This document shows positions 16,679-26,319 of a stretch of 64,000 nt of DNA, piece after piece. Both the position numbers and the translations under genes were made by a program. The stretch is from an uncultured Campylobacterales bacterium (GTDB taxonomy: Bacteria; Campylobacterota; Campylobacteria; Campylobacterales; Arcobacteraceae): assembly GCA_947494995.1 (NCBI GenBank), contig CANLWY010000003.1, forward strand, positions 186,001 through 250,000. Direction: 5' to 3'. How positions within the stretch are numbered: position 1 is the stretch's first letter; every line of letters starts with the position of its first letter. The notes under the pieces were generated by a model. It was not told the origin of the DNA, did no database searches, and was given only the letters and a program-made list of their open reading frames with translations.

Positions 16679-19255
16679 ATGAGTCTATTAGCTACTTATA
16701 AAGCACATACTGAAGAAAGACAAAACGAAGGTGGTTTACCACCGTTAGCATTAACTGCTGAGCAAACTGCCCAGCTAGTTGAGTTATTAAAAGCAGATTC
16801 TGTAGAAGAAGCAGATTATTGTTTAGAATTATTCAAAAATAAAATCAACCCAGGTGTTGATGATGCTGCATATGTAAAAGCTGCATTCTTAAATGACGTT
16901 GTTCAAGGAAATGTTGCATGTTCAGTTATTACTAAAACTGAAGCTGTAGAGATTTTAGGAACAATGATGGGTGGATTCAATGTTACTCCACTTATTGATG
17001 CATTAAAAGTTGAAGAAGTTGCTGAAGTTGCATCTACTCAATTAAAGAATACTATTCTTATCTATGATGCATTCAATGATGTAAAAGATTTAGCTGATGG
17101 TGGAAATGCAAAAGCTAAAGAAATTATTGAGTCTTGGGCAAATGCTGAGTGGTTTACAAATAAGCCAGCTTTAGAAGAAGAAATCAAATTAACTGTTTAC
17201 AAAATTCCTGGTGAAACAAATACAGATGATTTATCTCCTGCAACTGTTGCATTTACTAGACCAGACATTCCATTACATGCTACTGCAATGTTACAATCAA
17301 GAATGGAAAAACCTCTTGAAACAATGGAAGAGTTAAGAAAGAAAGGTAATCCATTAGCATACGTTGGTGATGTTGTTGGTACTGGTTCTTCAAGAAAATC
17401 AGGTATTAACTCTGTTCAATGGCACATGGGTAGAGATATTCCAGGTGTTCCAAATAAAAGAACAGGTGGTGTTGTAATTGGTCCAATTATTGCTCCAATT
17501 TTCTTCAATACTGCAGAAGATTCAGGATGTTTACCAATCCAAGCTCCAGTTGACAACTTAGAGACTGGTGATGAAATTGTTGTTAAACCATATGCAGGAC
17601 AAATTACTAAAAATGGTGAAGTTGTATCTGAATTCAACTTAGCTCCAAACACATTAACAGATGAAATGAGAGCTGGTGGTAGAATACCATTAATTATTGG
17701 TAAAGCATTAACTACAAAAGCTAGAGAAGCATTAGGATTAGGTGCATCTGATATGTTCGTTGCTCCTGAGCAACCAGCAGATAATGGTAAAGGATTTACT
17801 CAAGCACAAAAAATGGTTGGTAGAGCTTGTGGAGTTGAAGGTATTAAACCTGGTATGTATGTTGAACCAATCGCTACAACTGTTGGATCACAAGATACAA
17901 CTGGACCAATGACAAGAGATGAGATTAAAGAACTTGCGGCATTATCTTTTGGTGCTGATATGGTTATGCAATCATTTTGTCACACAGCTGCTTACCCAAA
18001 ACCAGCAGATATTAAATTAAGACATACTTTACCTGATTTCATCAACTCTAGAGGTGGTGTTACACTTAAGCCAGGTGATGGTGTTATTCACTCTTGGTTA
18101 AATAGATTATGTTTACCAGATACAGTAGGTACTGGTGGAGATTCTCATACTAGATTCCCAATTGGTATTTCATTCCCAGCTGGTTCTGGTCTTATTGCAT
18201 TCGCAGGTGTTACTGGTGCAATGCCATTAACTATGCCTGAGTCTGTTTTAGTTAAATTCAAAGGTGAAATGCAACCAGGAATCACTTTAAGAGATTTAGT
18301 AAATGCTATTCCTTACCAAGCAATTCAAGATGGATTATTAACTGTTCCTAAGAAAAATAAACAGAATGTTTTTGCTGGTACAATTATTGAAATCGCAGGT
18401 TTACCAGATCTTAAAGTTGAGCAAGCATTTGAGTTATCAGATTCAGCAGCAGAAAGATCAGCAGCAGCTTGTTCTGTTCAATTAGATAAAGAACCAATTA
18501 TTGAGTACTTATCTTCAAATATCGCTTTAATTGAAAAAATGATTGAAGAAGGTTATGAAGATGCTAGAACTCTTCAAAGAAGAGCTGATAAAATGAAAGA
18601 ATGGTTAAAGAATCCTGAGTTATTACAACCAGATGCAGATGCTGAATATAAAGCAGTTATCGAAATCGACTTAAATACAATCACTGAGCCAATCTTAGCT
18701 TGTCCTAATGATCCAGATGATGTTGATACTTTAACAAACATCTTAGCTGATGATAACCGAATTCACAAAATTGACGAAGTATTCGTTGGTTCTTGTATGA
18801 CTAACATTGGATTATTCAGAGCTTTAGGTGAAGTTCTTAAAGGTGAGGGTGAAGTTCCTACTAAATTATGGGTTGCACCACCAACAAAAATGGATGAAGC
18901 TCAATTAACTGAAGAAGGATACTATGCTACATTTGCAGCAGCAGGTGCTAGATTAGAGATCCCTGGTTGTTCTTTATGTATGGGTAACCAAGCGCAAGTA
19001 TCTGAAGGTGCAGCAGTATTCTCAACTTCAACTAGAAACTTTGATAATAGACTTGGAAAAGGTTCTCAAGTTTATTTAGGTTCAGCAGAGGTTGCAGCAG
19101 TAACAGCACTTCTTGGAAGACTTCCAACTAAAGAAGAGTATATGGAAATTGTACCTAAGAAAATTACTGAAGATAATAAAGATGGAGTTTATAAATACTT
19201 AAACTTCCACCAAGTATCTACAGATCATTTAACTACTCTAGTTACTTCTAGATAG
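16679..19255 (+). CDS. acnB: Aconitate hydratase B (bifunctional aconitase / 2-methylisocitrate dehydratase type)
   Basis: An 858-residue AcnB converting citrate to isocitrate in the TCA cycle. The N-terminal HEAT-like domain is followed by the swivelling domain and the catalytic core. The [4Fe-4S] ligands are visible as Cys in [10 protein letters not shown], and the CxxC pair in [22 protein letters not shown] and [12 protein letters not shown] are also present. Length matches the family. AGGAG at 16668-16672 selects ATG 16679 over ATG 16673. Codon usage is notably clean (many GTT, CCA, GCA), as in highly expressed genes. It is monocistronic, with its own promoter and terminator. Confidence 0.96.
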   Translation: MSLLATYKAHTEERQNEGGLPPLALTAEQTAQLVELLKADSVEEADYCLELFKNKINPGVDDAAYVKAAFLNDVVQGNVACSVITKTEAVEILGTMMGGFNVTPLIDALKVEEVAEVASTQLKNTILIYDAFNDVKDLADGGNAKAKEIIESWANAEWFTNKPALEEEIKLTVYKIPGETNTDDLSPATVAFTRPDIPLHATAMLQSRMEKPLETMEELRKKGNPLAYVGDVVGTGSSRKSGINSVQWHMGRDIPGVPNKRTGGVVIGPIIAPIFFNTAEDSGCLPIQAPVDNLETGDEIVVKPYAGQITKNGEVVSEFNLAPNTLTDEMRAGGRIPLIIGKALTTKAREALGLGASDMFVAPEQPADNGKGFTQAQKMVGRACGVEGIKPGMYVEPIATTVGSQDTTGPMTRDEIKELAALSFGADMVMQSFCHTAAYPKPADIKLRHTLPDFINSRGGVTLKPGDGVIHSWLNRLCLPDTVGTGGDSHTRFPIGISFPAGSGLIAFAGVTGAMPLTMPESVLVKFKGEMQPGITLRDLVNAIPYQAIQDGLLTVPKKNKQNVFAGTIIEIAGLPDLKVEQAFELSDSAAERSAAACSVQLDKEPIIEYLSSNIALIEKMIEEGYEDARTLQRRADKMKEWLKNPELLQPDADAEYKAVIEIDLNTITEPILACPNDPDDVDTLTNILADDNRIHKIDEVFVGSCMTNIGLFRALGEVLKGEGEVPTKLWVAPPTKMDEAQLTEEGYYATFAAAGARLEIPGCSLCMGNQAQVSEGAAVFSTSTRNFDNRLGKGSQVYLGSAEVAAVTALLGRLPTKEEYMEIVPKKITEDNKDGVYKYLNFHQVSTDHLTTLVTSR

Positions 19256-19262
19256 TTTCTTT

Positions 19263-19288
19263 AAACAAAGAGGTTTTCCTCTTTGTTT
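19263..19288. terminator. Bidirectional terminator between acnB and a sensor kinase gene
   Basis: A perfect 11-base stem, AAACAAAGAGG / CCTCTTTGTTT, with a TTTT loop, lies between the convergent acnB and sensor-kinase genes, with T-rich flanks on either strand. Confidence 0.85.
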
Positions 19289-21414
19289 TATTCTATTGGA
19301 AAGTTTATTGTAAAAGTTACTCCTTTCCCTTCTTCACTTCGACAAACAATTGTTCCATTTAGTTTTTTTACAAGAATATTATAAATAACATTCAATCCAA
19401 GCCCACTTCCTCCACCTTCTCTATTAGTAGTAAAAAACGGTTCAAATATTTTATGTATATTCTTTTTTGATATTCCTTGTCCATTATCTTTATAATTAAT
19501 TTGGATTTTGTTTTTTATAGTTTGTATCTCTATTCTAATTGTGCCTTTTTTTAAATCTTTAAATCCATGTTTAATAGAGTTTATTACAAGATTTGTAATG
19601 ATTTGATTTAAGTCACCTGGGTATGTATTTATCTCTAGTTTTTCATCACATAAAACATGAATCTCTAAATCTAGTTTTTTTGTAATACTTCCAAGAGAAT
19701 AGATAATTTCATGTATATACTCTTTTAAATTGATTTTTCTTTTAATTTCACTTGTTTGGTCAACTGCAATTTGTTTAAAACTTCTTACAAGATGGGCAGT
19801 TTTATTTAAGTTTGAGTTAATAAGTGTAGCTAAATCTTTTGCACTCTCTAAGTACTCTTCAAATACATCTTGAGACATGGTATCTTCTTCATAAGATTTT
19901 TTGATTTCTCTTGTAATATCCAAAAAGTGTGTAGCACTAGTAAGACCTATTCCTACAGGGGTATTTATTTCATGGGCAACACCAGCAACCAAGCCACCAA
20001 GACTTGCCATTTTTTCTGATTCTATAAGTTTATCTTGAGTATGTTTTAAGTTGTATATAGATGTTTGAAGTTCTTCATTAGCTTCTTCAAGTTCTTCTGT
20101 TCTTTCATATACTCTTTGCTCTAGATCTTCATTAAGCTTCTGTATTTCATACATATTTTTAGATATTGTTTTTGTTAATACATTAAAAGCCATTGATAGT
20201 TGAGTAAATTCATCATTATAATTTATTTGAAGTTTTTGTTCTAAACCTTTTTTATTAATTTTTAGATTCTTTAAAAATTCCGTAATATTTTCTAATGGAG
20301 TATTAATTCTTGAGAGTAGAGTTTTTACAACTATAAAAATAAGAACAGCAAAAATTATACTTGTTAGTAAAACTATGACTATAGATCTTTTCATAACCTT
20401 TTCAGAGTTTTCAATAAGATTAAATTGTATTTTTTCAGCAATACTAATTATATTTCTATTTTTTTGATGAAGTTGTTTATTAATAATTTCTCTTTGATTT
20501 CTTAGTTTATTTAATTCTTTCTCTAATAAAAACATATTTCCCTTTGCATCTAAAAGGTAGGAAATTATATTTTTTATTTCAAGAAACTTTAGACTGATTT
20601 CTTCATAGGACTTTTTGTTTTTTAAGTCTTTTCTTCTTAGCAGGTCAAGAGTGTTATCAAAGTTTCTAATTGTTTGAAAGAGTTTATTTGCTCTAATATC
20701 ATTAAGTTCATCAATATTTTTAACAAAAAGGATTTCTTTTGGTAGATTATAAAGTCTTAATATCCCTTTATCCATCTGATTAGATAAGGTTAGAACTCTT
20801 TCATTTTTTAAAGAGAAAAGTTTTTTGATTCGTTCAATAGTTAAATCATCAACCCTATGCATTTGACTATTTATTTCAAGCTTTAATCTTTTGTTTGATA
20901 AAGATAGTTTACCTGAAATACTATTAGTAATTTTTATTATAGTATCAGTTTTTTCATTTATTAAAGATATATCTTTTTTCATTTCTTTTTTATAAAAAAT
21001 ATTTTGTTTTGATATTTGGTATATTTGTTTTTGTATATGAGTTTGTTTGTTAACAAGATTATTTATATTACGGATATTCTTATTATATTTTTTTTGAAGT
21101 TCCCCTTTTATATTAATTAAACTTTTTTCTTCTCTACTCTTTTTTTCAAAAAGCAAAGGTTCTAGTTTTCTTAAATTTTCTTCATTTTTAGATAATAAAA
21201 TCCTGTAATTAATATAGTTTAATTCTTCTATTGTATTTACGACACTTTTATTATGTTCTTCAAGTTTAATTACTTGTTTGATTGTTTGTTGATCTAGATT
21301 TAGAATATTAATTAAATAAAAGGTTGCAATAATGAAAGATATTACAGCAATAGAAACAATAAGAACACCAAGTTTTACAATTTGTTTAATACTTAGCTTA
21401 TCTAGAAATTTCAT
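19288..21414 (-). CDS. Membrane sensor histidine kinase with long coiled-coil sensor region
   Basis: A 708-residue GHKL kinase. A first membrane helix lies at about 13-35, a long Lys/Glu-rich helical extracytoplasmic region of about 300 residues follows, a second helix (IVIVLLTSIIFAVLIFIVV) is near 347-367, then HAMP, a coiled coil, and the kinase core. The phosphorylated His is in GVAHEINTPVG (about 481), with N-box NLVINSIKHGF, DNGQGI and GLGLNVIYNI all intact. It lies five bases after the binding-protein gene and is probably partnered with it. No response regulator is adjacent. GTG 21417 is an alternative start with better spacing to AAAGG; ATG 21414 differs by one residue. Confidence 0.88.
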   Translation of the reverse strand: MKFLDKLSIKQIVKLGVLIVSIAVISFIIATFYLINILNLDQQTIKQVIKLEEHNKSVVNTIEELNYINYRILLSKNEENLRKLEPLLFEKKSREEKSLINIKGELQKKYNKNIRNINNLVNKQTHIQKQIYQISKQNIFYKKEMKKDISLINEKTDTIIKITNSISGKLSLSNKRLKLEINSQMHRVDDLTIERIKKLFSLKNERVLTLSNQMDKGILRLYNLPKEILFVKNIDELNDIRANKLFQTIRNFDNTLDLLRRKDLKNKKSYEEISLKFLEIKNIISYLLDAKGNMFLLEKELNKLRNQREIINKQLHQKNRNIISIAEKIQFNLIENSEKVMKRSIVIVLLTSIIFAVLIFIVVKTLLSRINTPLENITEFLKNLKINKKGLEQKLQINYNDEFTQLSMAFNVLTKTISKNMYEIQKLNEDLEQRVYERTEELEEANEELQTSIYNLKHTQDKLIESEKMASLGGLVAGVAHEINTPVGIGLTSATHFLDITREIKKSYEEDTMSQDVFEEYLESAKDLATLINSNLNKTAHLVRSFKQIAVDQTSEIKRKINLKEYIHEIIYSLGSITKKLDLEIHVLCDEKLEINTYPGDLNQIITNLVINSIKHGFKDLKKGTIRIEIQTIKNKIQINYKDNGQGISKKNIHKIFEPFFTTNREGGGSGLGLNVIYNILVKKLNGTIVCRSEEGKGVTFTINFPIE

Positions 21415-21419
21415 CACTT

Positions 21420-22559
21420 TTACCTTTGGATTTCATTCCAAGAAAAAGGAGAAAATTTATTCTCTTCTATTTTCGTTACCCATATATTATTGCTATATTG
21501 ATGATTTTCTTTGTCGTATGAAGACATAAAGTTTAGTCCAATATCAAATTTGTCAATGTTATTAAAACTATTAATAAGAGTATTTGAATTAATACTTGAG
21601 TTTTTTATTTTATTTATTTGACGTATAAAAAGTTTTCCTACAATATATCCTTCTAAAGATATAAAACTTGGTTTTAATTCTTTTGAAAATTTTTTAAGAC
21701 TTGAATTATATTGTTTAACAATAGGTAGTTCTGAAGTGTAGTTTGGTACAACTTGAGTAATTATTACATTTTTACTGTCTTTCCCAAGCTCTTTTTTTAA
21801 AGCAGTACTTCCTACAAAAGATACATTTAAAAAAAGTGTATTTGGAAAATCTTTTCTTGCAAGTTTTATAAACTTTGCAACAGGTTTATATGCTCCTACA
21901 ATTATAATTGCTTTTGGTTTAATTATTGAATCCAAAATTGAGATATAGCCTTCTTCAATATTTAGTGTATTTCTTTCGTATCTTCCATGAGCTAAATTAA
22001 ATATTTTAAAAAAGCCTCTTTTTTTTAATTCATTAGTTGCTCCAAAAAAGCCTTCATCTCCATAACTATCATTTTGGGTAAAAAAAGCAATCTCTTCGGG
22101 TTTTATGCCATTTTCTAAAAGTCCTTGAATCATAAAAGCAGTCTCTTGTGCATAGGAAGCTCTATAATTAAATATAAAACTATTTTTTTCTCTTAAAATA
22201 GAAGCTCCTGTTAAAGCACCAAAAAAAAGTTTTTTCTTTTCATTTATTATAGGAATAGTAACATTTGCTGTTGGTGTACCTACATTTCCAATAATAGCAA
22301 GTACATTCTCTTTATCTATTAAATCTCTAACATTTTTGGCTGCTTTAAGTGGTTCATAACTATCATCACGTAATAAAATTTTATATTTGAAATTATTATT
22401 TTTATTGTTTTCTTCTTTAAATGCTAGATTTAAACCTGAATACATATTGAAACCCAGACATTCTGCTGGTCCACTAAGTGCAGTACTCATGCCTATTTTT
22501 ATATCTTTAGAGTTTAAAATTGTAAGAAAGAGTATTAAAAAGAGAAAAACCTTCTTCAT
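21420..22559 (-). CDS. LivK-type periplasmic binding protein
   Basis: A 379-residue secreted protein with signal peptide MKKVFLFLILFLTILNS and the type-1 periplasmic binding fold of branched-chain amino-acid/amide receptors: IKIGMSTALSGPAECLG at the start, VLAIIGNVGTPTANVTIPI in the middle and FFTQNDSYGDEGFFGA at the hinge. No ABC permease genes accompany it. Instead it sits directly in front of a sensor kinase, so a role as the ligand-capturing partner of that kinase is inferred. The ligand cannot be told. Confidence 0.8.
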   Translation of the reverse strand: MKKVFLFLILFLTILNSKDIKIGMSTALSGPAECLGFNMYSGLNLAFKEENNKNNNFKYKILLRDDSYEPLKAAKNVRDLIDKENVLAIIGNVGTPTANVTIPIINEKKKLFFGALTGASILREKNSFIFNYRASYAQETAFMIQGLLENGIKPEEIAFFTQNDSYGDEGFFGATNELKKRGFFKIFNLAHGRYERNTLNIEEGYISILDSIIKPKAIIIVGAYKPVAKFIKLARKDFPNTLFLNVSFVGSTALKKELGKDSKNVIITQVVPNYTSELPIVKQYNSSLKKFSKELKPSFISLEGYIVGKLFIRQINKIKNSSINSNTLINSFNNIDKFDIGLNFMSSYDKENHQYSNNIWVTKIEENKFSPFSWNEIQR

Positions 22560-22640
22560 TTTTAATCCTTTGAATATTAAGAATTATACAGTTATTTTTT
22601 TTTTAAATCAAGTAAAAAAGAGTTTATTTTTTATGTGGGT

Positions 22641-22655
22641 ATGAATATTCATTTA
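22641..22655. promoter_or_regulatory. Candidate TetR operator at the tetR promoter
   Basis: ATGAATATTCAT (22641-22652) is a perfect palindrome continuing into TTCATTTA (22648-22655). It overlaps the -35 of the TetR-gene promoter, where binding would repress. The half TTCATTTA recurs in front of hydA1 and hydA2. Confidence 0.6.
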
Positions 22656-22680
22656 CAATTAACTTTCATAATACTATAAT
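22652..22680 (+). promoter_or_regulatory. Promoter of the tetR-hydrogenase small subunit operon
   Basis: TTTACA (22652-22657), a 17-base spacer and a perfect TATAAT (22675-22680) lie 32 bases upstream of the TetR-family gene. Confidence 0.7.
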
Positions 22681-22711
22681 TAATTATTAAAACATCTATG
22701 AAGGATAGAAG

Positions 22712-23302
22712 ATGTCTGCAAAAGAAGAAAAGAAAAATACGATAATAGAAAATTCACTGAAACTTTTTTCAAAAAATGGTTTTTATAATACAACTATCCC
22801 TGATATTGCAAAATCGATGAAGATGAGTGTTGGTAATATGTATAACTATTTTAAATCAAAAGAAGAACTAGCAAAATATGCTATAAAATACTCAACAAAT
22901 GTTTTAGCTGTAGAGTTAAGAGAAATAAATCAAATGGAAATTTCATCAAAAGAGAAAATATTTGTTTTTACCAGAAAATATATGGAAAGTGTAAAGAAGT
23001 CTCCTGAAGTTATTGAATATTTTTTAAGAGTTTATTTGTCAAATAGAGAAGTTTTTCAAGAAGGTTGTGAAGGTTTCTTATGTGTAAGTGAATTTGTAAC
23101 TGAAGTAATGATTTTACTTGATGATGGTGCATCAAAAAAAGAGTTTAGACAACAAGATTTTTTCCCAGCCTTTGCTATGTTTATGGGGGCTTTAGGAGGT
23201 TTTGCTTTCTTAAGTGGAGAAAAAGTTCTTGAAAAAGATATTTTAGAGTATAGTGATGATGTTGCTGATAACATTTATAGAGCTTTAAAGTATGATGGGT
23301 AA
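22712..23302 (+). CDS. TetR/AcrR-family transcriptional regulator
   Basis: A 196-residue regulator with an N-terminal helix-turn-helix of the TetR family (TIPDIAKSMKMSVGNMYNYF, about residues 28-47) and a C-terminal ligand domain rich in Phe and Gly (FAMFMGALGGFAFL). It is the first gene of the hydrogenase supercluster and overlaps the small-subunit gene by 11 bases, so the two are translationally coupled. A palindrome covers its own promoter, implying autoregulation. The likely targets are the hydrogenase operons, since similar palindromes precede hydA1 and hydA2; effector unknown. Confidence 0.85.
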   Translation: MSAKEEKKNTIIENSLKLFSKNGFYNTTIPDIAKSMKMSVGNMYNYFKSKEELAKYAIKYSTNVLAVELREINQMEISSKEKIFVFTRKYMESVKKSPEVIEYFLRVYLSNREVFQEGCEGFLCVSEFVTEVMILLDDGASKKEFRQQDFFPAFAMFMGALGGFAFLSGEKVLEKDILEYSDDVADNIYRALKYDG

Positions 23303-24188
23303 TAAAAAACCAACAATAGTTTGGTTTCAAGCTATTACTTGTAACGGGAATACTCATTCCCTTTTAAGTGCAAATGATAATAGAATGAAGCTATTTTTAA
23401 ATAGCTTCGATTTAATATATCATCCCTCTTTAACTACTGATATCACTTTAGAAGAGATACTAAAAACAAATAAAAAAATAGATTTTTTACTAGTTGAAGG
23501 TGCAATCACTTCAAATGAAAGGTTTTATTCACTTTCTAATCAATCTATTCATAAACTATTTAATAAATTAGTAAAAAAAACAAATTATTTAATTGCTGTT
23601 GGTTCTTGTGCTTCATATGGAGGACTTCATGCTAGGTTTGAACAGAATGAGGATATTAGAGGTATTCAAGATTCATTAGATAGTGAGAATTTATACATTT
23701 TAAAACATCCTATTGTAAATCTTACTGGTTGTCCAGTACATCCTGAGTGGATTTTTCAAACTCTTTTTTCTTTAAAAGAGTATGGAAAAATGCAATTAGA
23801 TGATGAGGGACGACCAAAAGAGTTATATTATGATTTAGCACATCATGGATGTACTAGAAATGAGTATTTTGAATGGAAAGTTGAAGCTCATAGTTTTGGA
23901 GAAAAAGAAGGATGTCTATTTTATTCTCAAGGCTGTAGAGGTCCTATGACTCATTCTAGTTGTAATAGAATACTTTGGAATGAAGTAAATACAAAAACAA
24001 GAGTAGGCATGCCTTGTATTGGATGTACAGAGTTTGATTTTCCAAGGGATAATATGTTTGAAACTAAGAAAAATATAGGTATTCCTGATGAAGTTCCTTT
24101 AGCCGTTCCTAAAAGAGCATATCTCTCTTTAACTGGAATTGCGAAAACTTTTAAAATAGATAGATTAAATAAAAAACTAATTGACTGA
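23292..24188 (+). CDS. Cytoplasmic [NiFe]-hydrogenase small subunit, sensor-like (HupU/HoxB or group 2 type)
   Basis: A 298-residue small subunit without Tat signal or membrane anchor. Cluster ligands are visible: GSCASYGG and GCPVHP (proximal), HGCTRNEYF with GCLFYSQGCRGP (distal), SSCNRILWN and CIGCTEFDF (medial). The first proximal motif, normally CxxC, is CNGN: Cys17 is kept but Asn20 replaces the second Cys, and the following Glu is replaced (TH instead of SE). The protein pairs with the large subunit at 24888-26243. With TetR in the same operon and no export signal, an H2-sensing or soluble group-2 role is inferred rather than periplasmic respiration. ATG 23295 is an equally possible start. 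Confidence 0.85.
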   Translation: MMGNKKPTIVWFQAITCNGNTHSLLSANDNRMKLFLNSFDLIYHPSLTTDITLEEILKTNKKIDFLLVEGAITSNERFYSLSNQSIHKLFNKLVKKTNYLIAVGSCASYGGLHARFEQNEDIRGIQDSLDSENLYILKHPIVNLTGCPVHPEWIFQTLFSLKEYGKMQLDDEGRPKELYYDLAHHGCTRNEYFEWKVEAHSFGEKEGCLFYSQGCRGPMTHSSCNRILWNEVNTKTRVGMPCIGCTEFDFPRDNMFETKKNIGIPDEVPLAVPKRAYLSLTGIAKTFKIDRLNKKLID

Positions 24189-24812
24189 TTCTTTAGACTT
24201 CAAATATATTTCTGTCCATTTATAGTTACTTAAATATTGTATATCTGTTTTTTCATATGCGCTATTTTTTAAATCAATTGTTTCAAGTGTATAAAGTGTT
24301 AAGAAATCATTTCTTACAGTTAAGGGTAAAATTCTCTTATTTATACTATCAAGAATAAATACATCAGAAAAAGAGTCTTCTTGATAAGCTAATACTAAAT
24401 GGTAAATATTATTATGAATTCCATGTAGAATAGATAGTTTTGATTCTTCAATACCAAGTTCTAAAAGAGTAAAAAATTTAGCAATTACAAAATCTTCACA
24501 ATCCCCAGCACCTTTAAATATAAACTCTTTTCTAGTTGCCCAGTAATCAGCCTTGTTATATATTTTTTTATCATCTACATATTCATATTCATTAAAAAAA
24601 TCATTTACAGAGTTTAGTTTTGTAAAATCATCATCTACATTTTTTAAAGATTTTTTTAAAAGCATTAGTTCATTTATTCTATCAAATACAAAGTTTTTTT
24701 GAGAAGAGTGGGATATTTTTATAAAGTCTTCATCTGTGATTTTTAGGTCATTTAAAGTTGATGCATAAATTAGATTACTTAAAAGAAAGCTTGCAAATAG
24801 TATTTTTTTCAT
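24177..24812 (-). CDS. Bacterial transglutaminase-like cysteine protease (LapG-like)
   Basis: A 211-residue secreted protein with signal peptide MKKILFASFLLSNLIYA and the BTLCP/LapG fold: catalytic Cys in FKGAGDCEDFVIAKF, His in YHLVLAYQ and Asp in VFILDSINKRI. LapG relatives are periplasmic proteases that cut adhesins under c-di-GMP control; no LapD or adhesin gene is nearby. It is oriented against the hydrogenase genes, sits between the two subunit genes of the sensor-like hydrogenase, and its 3' end overlaps the small-subunit gene by 12 bases. Confidence 0.82.
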   Translation of the reverse strand: MKKILFASFLLSNLIYASTLNDLKITDEDFIKISHSSQKNFVFDRINELMLLKKSLKNVDDDFTKLNSVNDFFNEYEYVDDKKIYNKADYWATRKEFIFKGAGDCEDFVIAKFFTLLELGIEESKLSILHGIHNNIYHLVLAYQEDSFSDVFILDSINKRILPLTVRNDFLTLYTLETIDLKNSAYEKTDIQYLSNYKWTEIYLKSKESVN

Positions 24813-24887
24813 TCTTAAATTATAATAGAAAATATTGATAACAATCTTAAAGGATTTATGATAGAATCTCTGCCATGAGAGGTAAAT

Positions 24888-26243
24888 ATGAAAACAGTTG
24901 ATTTGGTTGAGAGAATAGAAGGGGAAGCAAAACTTGTTTGCTCTTGGAAAGATAAAATAATAGATGATGCAAGAATTGAATTTTTAAATTTTAGAGGTTT
25001 TGAGTATATGTTAGAGGGAAAATCTGCTTTAGATACTTTAGTTTATACACCGAGAATTTGTGGAATTTGTGGTCAAGCTCATCTTAAAGCAACTGTTGAT
25101 GCCTTAGAGAATATATATAAGAATATTGGTGAAGAGTTAGAAGTTACTAATAAGGCTAAACTTTTAAGAGAAATAGGCTTAAATATTGAGATAATTGACT
25201 CTCATATAAAATGGTTTTATATGTTTATAATGCCAGATATTGTTAAACTATCAAGTGATGATCTTCAAGAGTATGCACCTTTAAAAGGTAAAAATTGGTT
25301 AAGAGCGTCAAGTGTAGCTAGTGAAACTATTAAATCTCTTGCCATAATTGGTGGTCAATGGCCACATACTTCCTATATGCTTCCCGGAGGAGTTGTAAGT
25401 GACCCAACTCTACTTGATTTAGCTTCAATGCAAAACTACTTAGATACTGCAATTGATTTTTTTGAAAATGATTTTGCAGGGATAGATTTTGAAAACTATT
25501 TATCTTTTTCTTCTGTTGATGATTTAGAGAAAGTAGGTTCAAATTTAAAGGATTTTATAGAACTCTCTTTTGAACATAAACTAGAAGATATTGGAAAAGG
25601 TCATAACCAACATATTGTTTTAGGGGAATCAACTCTTTTTAAGTCTGGAAAAAGTAAAAAAAGATTAACCCATAAACTTGATTTTGAAAGAATTTGTGAA
25701 AATACAGAATATACTTATAATATAGATAAGCAAAAAGATACAAAAGATGCTTTCGGTTGGGCAAAAACTGTTTCTTATGCAGATAACTTTTATGAAGTAG
25801 GTCCTCTTTCAAGAGCGATTATCTCAAATAGGAAATTTGTAAGAGATATACATAAAAAGTATGATGATTCTGTTTTTACAAGAGTTATTGCTAGAATGGA
25901 TGAATTAGCATATCTTTTATATGAGACAAAAGACTTAATAAAAGATATAGATATAGGAGAAGACTCTTTTATCAAACCTAAAATAGCTTTATCTGAAATC
26001 AAAGATGCCCAAGGAACAGCTGTTGTTGAAGCTTGTCGAGGTTCTTTATATCATAAGCTTTCACTAAAAGATGGGAAAATCAATTCTTATAATATAATTA
26101 CTCCTACAGTTTGGAATTTAGGTCCAGGAAATAAATTAAATCCATCAATAGCGCAAAAAGCAATTATTGGAACTTCTTCAATAGAAAAAGCAAAAATAGT
26201 TCTTAGAAGTTTTGATGTTTGTTCTGTCTGTACAACCCATTAA
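24888..26243 (+). CDS. Cytoplasmic [NiFe]-hydrogenase large subunit, no maturation peptide (HupV/HoxC-like)
   Basis: A 451-residue catalytic subunit. The N-terminal nickel motif is RICGICGQAH (Cys58, Cys61). The C-terminal motif is DVCSVCTTH (Cys445, Cys448), and the protein stops at that His451. Ordinary large subunits continue for 15-30 residues that a protease removes after Ni insertion; here none exists, as in regulatory hydrogenases (HoxC/HupV). The usual Pro after Asp in DPCxxC is Val. GAGAGG precedes ATG 24888. It is separated from its small-subunit gene by an opposing protease gene, so it needs its own promoter; TAGAAT with TGA before it (24859-24867) is a candidate -10. Confidence 0.88.
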   Translation: MKTVDLVERIEGEAKLVCSWKDKIIDDARIEFLNFRGFEYMLEGKSALDTLVYTPRICGICGQAHLKATVDALENIYKNIGEELEVTNKAKLLREIGLNIEIIDSHIKWFYMFIMPDIVKLSSDDLQEYAPLKGKNWLRASSVASETIKSLAIIGGQWPHTSYMLPGGVVSDPTLLDLASMQNYLDTAIDFFENDFAGIDFENYLSFSSVDDLEKVGSNLKDFIELSFEHKLEDIGKGHNQHIVLGESTLFKSGKSKKRLTHKLDFERICENTEYTYNIDKQKDTKDAFGWAKTVSYADNFYEVGPLSRAIISNRKFVRDIHKKYDDSVFTRVIARMDELAYLLYETKDLIKDIDIGEDSFIKPKIALSEIKDAQGTAVVEACRGSLYHKLSLKDGKINSYNIITPTVWNLGPGNKLNPSIAQKAIIGTSSIEKAKIVLRSFDVCSVCTTH

Positions 26244-26289
26244 TTAATATTTGTTTCACTTTGTAACAACTAAAAAATTTAAAAATAAT

Positions 26290-26319
26290 CTAAAAAAAGA
26301 GATTTCCCTCTTTTTTTAG
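26290..26319 (+). terminator. Rho-independent terminator after the sensor-like large subunit gene
   Basis: CTAAAAAAAGAG and CTCTTTTTTTAG form a perfect 12-base stem with a six-base loop (ATTTCC), 46 bases after the stop codon. It isolates the sensor-hydrogenase transcript from the hydA1 operon. Confidence 0.85.

Noticed and set aside
24835-24867. TTGATA and TAGAAT as a full sigma-70 promoter for the sensor-like large subunit
   Set aside because: The spacing is 21 bases, too long for a standard promoter; only the extended -10 is plausible.
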